From positions 62,001-126,000 of the forward strand of contig DF239847.1 in assembly GCA_000507305.1 (NCBI GenBank): a stretch of 64,000 bases of DNA, in the 5' to 3' direction. Under the pieces are notes generated by a model. The model saw only the letters and a list, made by a program, of their open reading frames with translations. It did no database searches and was not told the DNA's origin. Each line of letters begins with the position of its first letter. Positions within the stretch are counted from its first letter, which is position 1. Shown here in pieces: positions 12,801 through 22,285 of the stretch. The position numbers were made by a program, and so were the translations under genes. The stretch is from Breviolum minutum Mf 1.05b.01 (lineage: Eukaryota > Sar > Dinophyceae > Suessiales > Symbiodiniaceae).

Positions 12801-15800
12801 TGAAGCAACAGATTTTTTTGTGTCGGTGAAGGTCAACTACTGCAATCATTGCTTGAACTGGGTATGAGGGAACCAGATGGAACTAGCAGAATAACTGACA
12901 AAGTCTCTTGCGCAACTTCGAAACTGCCACCCTTCAACAAGAGTTTATGGTCAGAACGTTATTGCAATCACTGTAGGTGACACGGTTGAAATTCAGGTGC
13001 GGCAAAGAAAACACATGAATGTAAAGGGCAACAACTTGTGATTTCAGAACCATTGACAGGTGCCATCGAGTAGCTATCACCATGTCGATGGAATAACACA
13101 GATGTTTATTCTCTCAATGCGTCAGACAAGTATTGCCATTACATCATCAACACATGTTGGATATTTGTCAGTAGCATAAGGTTCGCACAAACATATGATA
13201 TCATATGATGTACACCCCTGAAAACTAACATGACTTTGGAAAATCCCCATATGTTTAATAGCAAACACATCTTCAAATGGTGGATTTTCCAATGTCATGT
13301 TAGTTTTGAGGGGTGTACAACATATATGCACGAAATATAAACACTGTGTAAACATATTTCCATAGATACATAGATTCTCATTGTGTTGATGATGTAAGAA
13401 CAAATCTATAGCAGTAGCATCCCCGAATCTGCTGCTGTTGTTGTCATACCTCAATTTGCTAAGATGCTTTGTGGTTTATCACCTTGTCCAATTGATTTTG
13501 TTCAGGGAAATCCCACCATGGAAATCACATAAGTTTGAACTTCACGGTATCCTTACATCGCAAGATGATCATATCAGCTGTGTTTTCTTGTAACATCCTG
13601 TAAGGACTTCCACATCGATGGCTTCCGCTTGGACACCACGCCATACATGCCGAGACTTGGTCGACATCAAAAGGGGACTCTATGGCCGATGGTTGGTGGT
13701 TTGTGCAAGTTGGTAGTCGCTGCCTGCACATCTTGTCATTACCCCTCCCTACTGAAAAGGAAAATCATCTTCCCAGCTACCTTTAAAGGAGATATGTTAG
13801 TTCCCAGGAGGCGATTTTTCTCTTCAAATGTTGGTGTTAAAGTGGTTGGTGGCAGCGGCACTGGCGACTGTGACTGTGACTCCTGGAATCTATACTTTCA
13901 GATCGAGTTGACACTGCAAACATCGGGAACGTTGAATATGAAAGTTTTGGACAATTGGTGGTTCAAGATCTGAAACAGTTAAGAGTGGAGTGCTACAGAC
14001 TGCAGCTTGGTGGTTTCAGAAAGTTCACCATTTATGGCTGTCGGTGTCCCATGGGTTCCTTGCCTTGATCCTAAGGCATTGGTGGCTAAAGGAAGTACAA
14101 GATATGCTATATGATTCTTGGCTTGGCGAACTTGATGGTGATATGGCACCCACTCCCAGTAGCAGTCACCAGGGATTACCTACATTTTGAACAAGGGATC
14201 TCCATTCCGCATTTGTTGCTAGGAGGGGGAAGATCCCAAGCTTTTCTTTTGAATACACCGTGCGCAAGACTTGGCCAATTGCAGACTGACAATGGTCATG
14301 ACCGGGAATTCCTTGGTGGGGGTTTCATGGAGAATTTAACGGGATTGACCCCCCAAACAGGTATTATTGGCACAACAACCAAAGAAAGCTTCGGTGGAGG
14401 CTTGAGTGAAGGAGCAGTGCCATCAAACCATATCTCGTAAACCAAACTTGAAATGGACAAACCCCATTTCAAGCTGGATAGACATCTATGTACAAATATG
14501 TTGGATGTCGTCAGATTGCTGGATATGGATCGCCGTTCAGTAGTATGGAGCTTCTATGGCCCTCAGGATGGAAAACATCATTCCCCGAAAATTGGATGAA
14601 TTGCCCAATGTACATGAATTCCAACCATCTTGGGATAGAAAAAAAGGGATAGAAGTGTCCCAAAAGGACAAGGAGCTTCGCAATTGAAACTGTATGATGT
14701 TCGAACTGTACCCTCCAGCCAGCCATGTTAGTTTACCAGATGGTACTTCAGCAGGTTTCTAGTTTATAAGAATCTCTTTTTTGATATTGAAAGTGGTGAA
14801 GCCTTTCAGTTCCGAAGCCTTGTTTTTTCTAAGGAATTGGACAATCCTTTGCACATCTTGGGTGAGGCGGGACTATGAATTTGAGGAGATGTGCCATCAG
14901 AACTTCATTGGCGAGTTCAGAAAGTGATTTTGATGCGGACAAAATGCTTTGGATGTCAAGAGATTGAAATTCTTCCAATTTTTGTTTTTCCAATCATACC
15001 CCTCCAAAAACTAACATGGATACCTAAAATGGTGGGTTTGAATAGGTAACTCATTTTAAACATGGCAATTGTTGGGGTGTACTAACAGTGGTGATACAAC
15101 CACACCTGTTTTATGCTGGATTCTCCAGGTCACAGCCTCCAATATCAGTAACTTGGCTGCGGTCACTTTGATTGTATATACTCCCCCGAAATTTAACATA
15201 GCCCCTGAAAAATGATGGTTGGAAGATGAGTTTCCTTTTGGGATTGCCTAATTTTAGGGGCTATGTTAAATTTCAGGGGTGTACTGGTAGAGACAAGGAG
15301 GACACCCTCCCTGAAACTGACAGCAAGTTTGCACCTGAAAATGGGATGGTTTGGAATTTTGGAATACGATCGTTTCCTTTTGGGATGGCCTATATTTTAG
15401 GGGTCAGGTTAGTTTCAGGGAGTGTATTATGTATATATATATACATATACATGCACTTGGGTAAATTTGTAGTGACATCAGGATGACAGCAGCCAACCCC
15501 ACCCTGAATTGTCGTTTTGTAAGGGATACCGCGGGATACTCCCAAAATCAGTACTGACAAGTTTATGTTGATGGCCAGATCAGCCCACATCGGTGGTCCG
15601 TATAACCGGGTATATTGTATACGGTAGTTGATGCTAATATTTACCCTCCTTGAAAAGTACTGTAATAGCAAAAGCACCTGAACGAGGTTTGTTGGAAGAC
15701 AACTTTTCATTTGGGATCTTAATTTTTTCATGTGCTATGATACTGTTACAAAAGACCCATGACCTCAACCGAGTCTTCATGAATATTGACATGGCTTCAG

Positions 15801-15966
15801 GTGGAAAAAAAGGCACGAGCCGCGGCAATGATGAGCTTAACTCTCCTAACTTGTCATTCAATGATCAATGTTCAATTCTGTGGGTTTTTGCAGGAAGAGT
15901 ATTGAAAAAGACATCGGATATGATGGATATGCATCTCCTTTTCCCATCAAAGTTTGCAAACTGTGG
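3811..15966 (+). CDS. alpha-amylase, glycoside hydrolase family 13 (multi-exon, partial at both ends)
   Basis: Short exons on the + strand spell the GH13 catalytic (beta/alpha)8 barrel in the right order: GMGFDCIWVTPV, YHGYWAQ, DWTRIDPNFGT, KGWFYDLGDLNQS, FHIDGFRLDTTPYMP with the Asp nucleophile, LGELDGDMAP with the Glu acid/base, and KKTSDMMDMH. The pattern is closest to fungal-type secreted alpha-amylases, which hydrolyse internal alpha-1,4 bonds of starch or glycogen. The introns are long. The first uses a GC donor and another appears to use GA. Missing are the N-terminal exons with any signal peptide, the N-H motif exon expected between 4841 and about 9440, one exon between 12232 and 13605, one between 14158 and 15894, and everything from the third catalytic Asp (N-H-D motif) onward. 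Outer coordinates are only those of the first and last recognised exons. Family assignment is firm; starch versus glycogen as the natural substrate is inference. Confidence 0.8.
4435..4509 (+). CDS. alpha-amylase exon: conserved YHGYW region
   Basis: A pyrimidine-rich run ends in TCATCTAG at 4434. The exon then reads in phase 0 through RYGPDGQSGYGYHGYWAQ. Y-H-G-Y-W is a hallmark of fungal-type alpha-amylases, where this loop lines the active site. The frame ends with CAG at 4507-4509, and the next bases are GC. A GC-AG intron of 232 bp then joins it without gap to the next exon, giving WAQ-DWTRIDPNF, exactly as expected for the family. A later GCAAGT at 4514 is a better donor consensus but would shift the frame. 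Confidence 0.8.
4742..4840 (+). CDS. alpha-amylase exon: DWTRIDPNFGT ... KGMKFMDSL
   Basis: The acceptor CCCCGCAG precedes GAC at 4742. The 33 codons include RIDPNFGTAEEMKELVEKTH and KGMKFMDSL, matching the GH13 segment F-G-T-x-x-D-x-x-x-L-V-x-x-x-H-x-x-G-[MI]-x-[VL]-[MI]-D. In the family this is followed at once by V-x-N-H, so the next exon should start with a small hydrophobic residue and Asn-His. The donor is GTATGT at 4841, phase 0. The following exon was not found in the next 4.6 kb. Confidence 0.85.
4841..9439. other. presumed long amylase intron(s) with repeats; one exon missing
   Basis: About 4.6 kb without a confirmed exon. It should contain the exon with the N-H motif. Open stretches at 5070-5130, 6070-6230, 7560-7705 and 8590-8727 look vaguely protein-like, but none has a family match or clean splice sites with consistent phase. 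There is a short (AC)n run at 6771-6796, a palindromic element at 7951-8056 and AT-rich tracts at 7770-7800. Confidence 0.4.
7951..8056. repeat. palindromic MITE-like element, family A
   Basis: Inverted arms start ATACCCCCCTGAAGATTAAC and end with the complement of ATACACCCTGGAAGATTAAT. The flanks on both sides carry a TTCG plus T-run, which might be a target duplication but is not directly adjacent on the left. Confidence 0.65.
9440..9484 (+). CDS. possible alpha-amylase exon (substrate loop)
   Basis: This has the strongest acceptor in the region (a T-run then GCAG at 9439). One frame reads SFDEFSHWSHWHLL and, if the intron starts with the GC at 9485, the leftover T joins the first two bases of the exon at 12162 to make Cys, giving HWHLLCYNEE. 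Fungal-type amylases have an F-x-P-F...Y-H-x-x-C-x-x-x-x-Y segment at this place, so spacing and phase fit loosely. The match is weak and the GC donor is an assumption. An intronic chance match is quite possible. Confidence 0.3.
11125..11230. repeat. palindromic MITE-like element, family D
   Basis: Arms contain ACTAGTAGGTGGTGGTTTC on the left and its diverged complement GGTTGAAACCACCAACTAGT on the right. The core contains TGGGGAAATGATGCAATTTG. Two further copies at 41770 and 58634 share the core and both ends. Confidence 0.75.
12162..12232 (+). CDS. alpha-amylase exon: GWFYDLGDLNQS
   Basis: After CTTCCAACCAG at 12161 the frame reads YNEEVSEKGWFYDLGDLNQS. This matches the family segment C-x-L-x-x-L-x-D-L-[ND]-x that precedes the helix leading to the nucleophile motif. 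GAGGTGAGTG at 12173-12182 looks like a perfect donor, but the homology runs straight through it, so it is probably not used. The exon end is uncertain: GT occurs at 12224 and 12232, the latter keeping VAF. One further short exon must lie between here and 13605. Confidence 0.7.
13209..13319. repeat. palindromic MITE-like element, family A
   Basis: An inverted repeat of about 38 bp arms begins TGTACACCCCTGAAAACTAA and ends in its near-perfect complement. Confidence 0.85.
13605..13651 (+). CDS. alpha-amylase exon with the catalytic Asp (FHIDGFRLDTTPYMP)
   Basis: After the AG at 13603-13604 the frame reads DFHIDGFRLDTTPYM and the first two bases of the following Pro codon. G-F-R-L-D is GH13 conserved region II, and its Asp is the catalytic nucleophile. 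Region II in fungal amylases reads G-L-R-I-D-T-V-K-H-V, so the position is unambiguous. To join the next exon in frame the intron must start at 13652 with GA (GAGACTTGG). The apparent GT donor at 13660 gives a stop after joining. See the finding on GA-AG. Confidence 0.85.
13740..13813. repeat. partial family B palindrome
   Basis: The right arm GATATGTTAGTTCCCAGGAG is intact, but the left arm is reduced to TACCCCTCC. It looks like an internally deleted copy of family B. Confidence 0.5.
14076..14158 (+). CDS. alpha-amylase exon with the catalytic Glu (LGELDGDMAP)
   Basis: After the acceptor CTTGATCCTAAG (AG at 14074-14075) one base completes the Pro codon left by the previous exon. The frame then reads HWWLKEVQDMLYDSWLGELD and GDMAPTP. 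G-E-[VL]-x-D-G-D is GH13 conserved region III of alpha-amylases, and its Glu is the general acid/base. The HWWLKEV helix sits where fungal enzymes have D-F-W-P-x-[FY]. The donor is GTAGCA at 14159, leaving one base (A). The next exon, expected to carry L-[ND]-[YF]-P-[LM]-Y, was not found. Confidence 0.85.
14996..15081. repeat. degenerate family A palindrome
   Basis: The left arm ATACCCCTCCAAAAACTAAC and the right arm ending TTGTTGGGGTGTA are partly complementary. It is an older copy. Confidence 0.45.
15177..15284. repeat. palindromic MITE-like element, family A
   Basis: Arms share GAAATTTAACATAGCCCCT and its complement. The core has the family motif TTTCCTTTTGGGAT. It lies 18 bp from the next copy. 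Confidence 0.8.
15302..15427. repeat. palindromic MITE-like element, family A
   Basis: The left arm ACACCCTCCCTGAAACTGAC and the right arm GTTAGTTTCAGGGAGTGTAT are complementary. The core contains TTTCCTTTTGGGATGGCCTA. Confidence 0.8.
15894..15966 (+). CDS. alpha-amylase exon: KKTSDMMDMH helix
   Basis: TGGGTTTTTGCAG is a textbook acceptor. The frame after it reads RVLKKTSDMMDMHLLFPSKF and ANC, resembling the fungal amylase segment K-S-T-S-G-S-M-D-D-L-Y-N-M-I...C that follows the N-[YF]-P-x-Y strand. The donor is GTAAAT at 15967 and leaves GG. The next exon should begin with a base completing Gly and soon reach the D/E-N-H-D motif with the third catalytic Asp. I searched the following ~8 kb by eye for that motif without success. 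Confidence 0.55.
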
Positions 15967-18113
15967 GTAAATAAAAGATACTTTATTACTTTATAGATTC
16001 TCCAGGTGTTTTTTGTTTTTTTTGTGTTTCGGTCTTGTTGAATATACCAAGGTTTCCATGCTTCGTATCAACTGCAAGACGACCACAGCGCACCTTGGCA
16101 GCCAACATTCGAAAACCCTGGAGTTATACCTGTCCTCAAACTAACAGCGAGTTTACACCTCAAAATTTTCATCGTGGAAGATGATCCTTTCCTTTTTGGA
16201 TGGGAAAAACTTCAGGGGCGTTTCAGGCAGTTTCAGGGAAGATAGCTGAAACAGCTCTAGTTATATAGTGGAACTGATCAAACATCCCAACACAACTCCA
16301 AACAGAGATGCAATTTGTGAAATACTTCCCCCAAAATATGAAACTTGAAACAATAGATTCCTAGAAGAGTTGAAAATTATCCACCTTCAAGCAGGTTGAT
16401 TCCAAAACATAGAAAAATCATCGCTGCTTTGCCATCAGGTGCTGGGTGGTATGGAAAATTTCCCACTTGTATACACTGCTGTGCCAGGTACCGAGGGAAA
16501 GACCTGGGGGCTACTGTGGATGGTTTTATTTTTTGGATTGCCGGGGTTGGAATTCCCGCTAAATTTAGACCAAACGATCCATTTTCCATAAGGGAAGCCA
16601 CCCTTTTGCGAGGGTCATAGTGGTAGTGGTAGTAGTATTAACAATAATACCGTCCTATTAGCAGTAGGTACTACGAACTACTAATACCAGTGCCAATACT
16701 AGCACTGGTCGTACTAGCACTCGTTAATCGTGGGGAGACTATACCGGTAGCAGGGGGGAAGGACAAGGAACTTTTTTTTGCGCACACACAGCAATGATCA
16801 TGTATACATTGAGATACGATATATGCACATGATTATATGTGTAGACCACCAATTTAAGATTCGTGTAACATCTTAAATGCATTTCCTACAGATCATCAAC
16901 ACTTGGGCGATGAAGGTAGATGGATTATATGTTGCATGCTGACAAAAAATCCAGTTCCCGAATCACAGGTCCTTGGTGAAATGGGACACATGTGAAGTCC
17001 TTAGTATCCCATCATTCGGCCCATCAGGATACTGTGGTTGGCCCAATCAACTTTTATCTCCAGCGGGGTGGCCCGGGCCGTGATTTTGGTGGCGGGAACA
17101 GCCCAAGAAAGGTAGGTGGGTAACGGGCAGACACCATGCAAAATTACATTGGAACATATGCCATTTTTTCCAGATTGTGCATTCTGGAGTTTTAAATTGT
17201 GATGCCTTTGGGAAACCCAGGGCATTCTAGGCCATGTTCATAGCGACCAAAGCACCCAACTAAGACCAATGAACGATAGTGAATCTTTCAAATTGGGAAA
17301 TCCGGCCCGAAGATGAACCGGTTTTTCAGTTCATGGATTCATGGCACTAGTAAATTGACCAGACTCGACTGCACGACTTGTGTGTGAAAGGGCTACAAAA
17401 TCTGCCCCTTGGCACTTATGATCTTCAGAGTTTTTTGCCACGAATTCAATTGCACCGCTAAAAGGCATTGCCAATAATAGCTGCTGTATCAACATGTGCG
17501 TCGTCGTTGAACTTACAGTTTCCATTCCTGATAAACTAGACAATGAGCACTTGAAACTTCGTCTTGAAAAGCCGATACTTGGGCTACCAGAGTGGTTTTC
17601 CATGTTTTTCCTTATTTTGGATGAAGCAGCAGATCTCCAAAGAACCCAGTAGGTGCTTCAATGAGACCATGGCAGTGAGTTTAATCCCAAGATCTTCACT
17701 TCCTGGTGAGGTGGCGCAATTTAATCTGACGTATTTGGCAAGATTTACCCGTGAACAACAGAACCTTGGCGCAAAGTGGAGATCCAAACAAATTAGTTCA
17801 TTAGATTCTGACAAGGTGAACACAATTGGTGAAAGTGCCAGAAAATCCATTATATTATATAATATTGTACAATGTATAATAGCCAGTCTTTAGTATAGTA
17901 TATTACCTAGTATGTAGTCTGCGGAATCCACATCAAAAACAATCAGTCCATCTTGGCAATCTTGCAACATTCTACCATTTTTTCATTCATTGCCTGCCCA
18001 TTGCCCATCATTTCCTTTAACAAAGAATTCGGCTGGGAACCTCCAATCATCAGTTCAGTTCCGGGAACCTCCATAGGATTTATGTGAACCGGTCTTGAAC
18101 TTGATAACCAAAA
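15967..18113. other. no confirmed gene; anonymous DNA
   Basis: Downstream of the last recognised amylase exon. It probably holds intron and remaining amylase exons that I could not identify. A degenerate family A palindrome lies around 16130-16235. The segment 16390-16620 is open on both strands without a family match. 17560-17850 is also open (with a GEVAQFNLTYLARF stretch) but lacks supporting splice signals. Confidence 0.3.
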
Positions 18114-18234
18114 TATGGAGTGTTTCCCAAAATAGGGGAGGGCCCCCAAAATGGATGGTGAAAATAATGGAAAACCCTATTTTTTAATGGATGATTTGGG
18201 GGGAAAACCCCGCTATTTTTGGAAACACCCATGT
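18114..18234. repeat. palindromic MITE-like element, family E
   Basis: The left arm GGAGTGTTTCCCAAAATAGG and the right arm CTATTTTTGGAAACACCCAT form an inverted repeat. Two other copies lie at 29850 and 51949. Translations of this family give spurious peptides such as HHPFWGPSPILGNTPYFG. Confidence 0.8.
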
Positions 18235-19540
18235 ACAGAATTTCGCCATACAAAGACATCGGAACTTGAAACCCAACTCCATCGGACGTTTTTTTGTATC
18301 TACTATTGTAGATGGAGCCATTTTTTTTGCGGTGCATCATTCTCATTGGTTGCTTGCACGGTATTTTTGGGTACTAAAAAGTCCTTATTTTGCAGCAGGG
18401 GTACTGGATCTGAGAGTTGACAACATGTTTGAAAGATATCGAAAAGGAGCATCCTTTTAAGGGGATGGGACTATTCCAAGCAGATTTTTCCATTGGGAAG
18501 ATGCGTGGAAATTCACCAAGCACTAGGGTCTTCTTGCAATGACATCCCAGCATTTTCTTGGGGGTGTAAACTCAGGATGAACTGCTGGTAGAATTCAGGG
18601 TGAAGGTGAATTGTTGCATCACATGTTTTACGGAGTTTCTTGTGTTATCCAATGAATTCACAGATAGGTCCCCCAAATTTTGCAGTAGAAAAAAGAGCCA
18701 GTGTTTGTTTTTGTTTTTTTGCTTTAGTTAGTCTCATCAGTTGTGTTTTTGCCCTTTAACTATTCCCATTGGCAAGGAACAGCGGACTATATAGCAACAC
18801 CGATTTGCTCATGAACATGATGGATCCTTGGATCACGAAGCTGTGACGGTGAAAGCTGGAGCCAAAAGCAGGTGAAGATGATAAGGATCGTGCTAAGAAG
18901 TAAAGGATTCAACAAGATACAAGGAAGTCATGTGGTTTTTTGAAACATAGACATGGCAATGGACAACCACCAAAAGTATATGGATTAACATATATGTATA
19001 TATGATATACATTATGCATATTATATATCGCATTCTCCATGAATATTCAAGAATGCTATAGCTTCTCGGAGTGTTTTCTTAAACAAAAAAACATTTCTTG
19101 AGGTTCACAAAGTTCAGCCTCAAGATTTGACACCGGCCAAGGACAACCAAGATGAAATGCCTATTGCAGCTTTGTCTCACACCTTGAATGAAACAGGAGA
19201 CGTGGGGATGACAAGGGAACATGTTAACACGTATTCCTGAATGATGGTGAAGGTATCTATGAGATGTATCTCCGCTTCAAGGTGGTTTCCACCACCCAGC
19301 AAAACATTGGAACTGGGAAAAAGAGATTTGATATGATAGTGTATGGGGGGGGGTATGCCAAACACATGATGCTAGTCAAATTATTTGTTTCAGTTTTAGG
19401 AAGGGTCCCTAAGGCCCTCATCCATCTTAACCTTCCACTATTAATGGGAGCAGAATGCACCCAAGATGTGGGTTTCTTACAGAGTTTCTTGGCTGAGATT
19501 TGGAAGAGTGACTGATTGCAAGAACTCTTTGTTTTTTTAG

Positions 19541-19684
19541 GGTGTAAAGACAGGGAATGAGGAGACCAAGCAATCTGTGAGCAGATGGATGCGATTGAAG
19601 TTCCAAGCTACCAGACCAATCAGGGTGAATGTCGAAAAGTTGAACCTTCACGTGTCTTTAAGGATCCCTGGTGATTTTTTGAAG
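19541..19684 (+). CDS. candidate exon, unknown protein
   Basis: A T-run followed by AG at 19539-19540 gives a textbook acceptor, and AAG-GTTGGT at 19682-19687 a plausible donor, with 48 codons in phase 0/0. The frame reads NEETKQSVSRWMRLKFQATR, then RVNVEKLNLHVSLRIPGDFL. I recognise no family. A second frame over the same DNA (from ~19577, MDAIEVPSYQTNQGECRKVE) is also open and continues past a single TGA at 19671 to about 19848, including EVYMDRFPELSQEAAKMMF. The frame choice is therefore not settled, and this could instead be an old mobile-element remnant. Confidence 0.35.
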
Positions 19685-21257
19685 GTTGGTTGACTGACAG
19701 AATTCCAGTAGAACAATGTCAACTCATGGTTAGTTACTGGTTAAGGTTGTTGGTCTATCCTAGCACAGCAAACCTTCGTGAAAAGGAAGTCTACATGGAC
19801 AGATTCCCTGAACTGTCTCAGGAGGCTGCCAAGATGATGTTCATTTGATCCTCAACGTGTCTAGGCTAAAAACCAGAAGATTTGTGGATTGAAAACGTGA
19901 TAATCCTGGTGGTATTTGGCACTGGGAGGGTACTTGTACATCCTAATCTATACAATTATGAGATGTAGTTACTCATCTTCCTGCGCAATGATGGAAGTGA
20001 ACAACACACTACCTCCAAGACGCGTTTCCTTTACAACAGGGTTTTGTTCGTGATTTTTCCGCTGAGATTATTCTGGGAGGAAGGGGATTTAACGCTGAGG
20101 GGGGCTGTAAGGCTACGCGGTGACGTCCTTGAAAATGTGGTTGTATACTGTGGAAATCTCCCGAACATGTTTTTATTTACCTTCTTCTAAATTGAGAGAT
20201 ATCATAATTCCCATGTGACATGTGTAGCAAATGTAGCAAGTGAACGAACCTGGAAATTGGTACACCTGAAAAATTTGGACTTGCCAATGGGATGGATGAA
20301 AAGCAGTGCCCAGGTCAATCCGTAACACTGAAAGCCAATGGTATAGATAGCCAATGGTATACGCCGTGATTTTATGATGTTCTGGAAGGACTCCACATCT
20401 CTAACAAAAAGGAAGTTCGGAATCTTTTTCTTCCAAAGCCTCTTGTCTCCTGATTGATATCATTTCAAGTACCTTTCCTTAAGTGCCTTTTGTGTGCAGG
20501 GCACTTATTCACTTGGCTATCTGTTGACATTTTTGTCAAGTTGAGGCTTGGTCGTGGCTCTTCTTCGCCAAGGGTTCTTTGGCTCAATGGGTAGCTGATG
20601 GATCCAACGGATTGTTCGTTTTCCCGTGCCTTCCTGGGTGTTCGTTACTGTATCTTTCGATCCATATCTTTCTTGGTTGGAACGTACATCTTCAAACCTT
20701 AGTAGACATTTCTTACGTCTCTGGGGGTGCCATCAGGACAAAAAAAACCTCATCCAATTTTGGAACTAAATATCATTTGAGCCCCTTTGGGTCCTGTTAT
20801 TGTCGATATCCTTTTCCACCAAGAAGTTAGGTATGCCAATGTTGACCTGGGGCGACGAACAGGGCAACACGGTCGCTTGGTGACAATCATGGATGTTTTT
20901 ATAAATGGAGGCTGAAAAAAGACGGGACAAAATCCTGGAGGATTAGGAGGAATTGTCCCAAAATGGCAACAAATATGATGAACAAGTGATGAATGCCCAT
21001 CTTTGATCCGTCCAGATTTATATAGATGAATCATAATTTGTGTGTGTGTGTTATTGAATCTACCAACAAATTGTAGGATAACTGTCACTTGATGACGGTA
21101 GAGACTTGATGGTTAGCCTGCAGATTGCATTTATTTCTTTTCAGATTTTCAGGTAGTGTATCAAATCATTGGAGGAAAGGCTTCACAAAGGTCCAAAAAT
21201 AAAATCTTGTACCATTGCAGAAGAATAGAGGAGATGTTAAGGAAATGGTTATGATGC

Positions 21258-21337
21258 ATACCATACCATACCATACCCTACCATACCATACCATACCATA
21301 CCACACTACACCAAACCACACCACACCACACCACACC
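21258..21337. repeat. (ACCAT)n minisatellite grading into CCACA repeats
   Basis: About 40 bp of CCATA pentamers followed by degenerate ACCAC/ACACC units. Confidence 0.9.
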
Positions 21338-22180
21338 GTACAAACATATGAGTTTGTATTGGCATAAAGATGATATCTTATGTGGTTTTTCAGGGGCCGC
21401 ATGTCGGGACGATCTTTCACAGCCGCGTGGAGGACTAAACCATTTCGGAAATCCGCTGCATCCATAGGTCAAAGTCGAAATTTTACCTGGTAATCTGAGT
21501 TTTTGTTTCATCCAAACGGTGGTTGTTTAGGATTTCTGAACCATCAACAGTATGGGCTTTTTCAATATTTTGATTTTTTTTTTCGCAAAAACGAATTTCA
21601 TTGCGATCTGTTGAACTACTGCAGGTGTATCGAGAATCAATGTGGACGTTTCATTGGAACACATCGACTTGGCAGTGACTTGGGAGTGAATGGAGTTCCC
21701 TCAAGCAACTAGCAGTAGACCTGTAGATCCAAGTGAATGTGACTTTGAATAGATCCTTGATTGTGAAAAATTGCCAATATAATACAATTAGAGTGTTGAT
21801 ATATATATATATATATACAGACAAGTATATATATACACATTATTTGTATCGCATTATTGATGATGTCAGTGTTTTTCCTGTTGCTTTTTTTGTGACGCGT
21901 TTCTAAAACGTAAAGGTTCCTCTTTAAAGAAGTTTGATTCGTAAAGGAGGTTCACAGATTTGCCAACCTCCACATTTTGCCTTTGCCTAAGAAAGGTTGG
22001 CGATCCAACCCAACACCTTCAGAGGACGGTTGGTATTCATAGGCATAGCTGAAATGGTGAGATGGTGATCTATCCAGAAATTTGTGTAGCATTACTCTCC
22101 AATAGTAAAAGGCAAGGTGGCAGTGGAGACAGTGGAGTGTCCTCATTTTCCATGAGACTTCTACTAGTGGACTTGGTAGC

Positions 22181-22285
22181 TACTGTTGATGGACAAAATC
22201 CTGCACCACCTGGGATGGTTAAAACCCTATAAATAATGGGATAATCATCATCCTTGGTGGTGCAGGATCTTGTCCATCAACAGTA
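22181..22285. repeat. palindromic MITE-like element, family C
   Basis: The element is 105 bp with 30 bp near-perfect inverted arms starting TACTGTTGATGGACAAAATC and one mismatch between arms. TA occurs at both ends. A second copy of identical length is at 40239. Confidence 0.9.

Noticed and set aside
18080-18346. ORFs encoding strings like HHPFWGPSPILGNTPYFG
   Set aside because: Such peptides recur because they translate the family E palindrome (also at 29850 and 51949). They are repeat DNA, not genes.
20568-20590. TTTGGCTCAA resembling the 3' end of the dinoflagellate spliced leader
   Set aside because: Only ten bases match what I recall of the leader and the upstream part differs, so it could be chance.
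21258-21340. Direct repeats considered as a CRISPR-like array
   Set aside because: Units are 5 bp tandem repeats without spacers, in a eukaryotic context.
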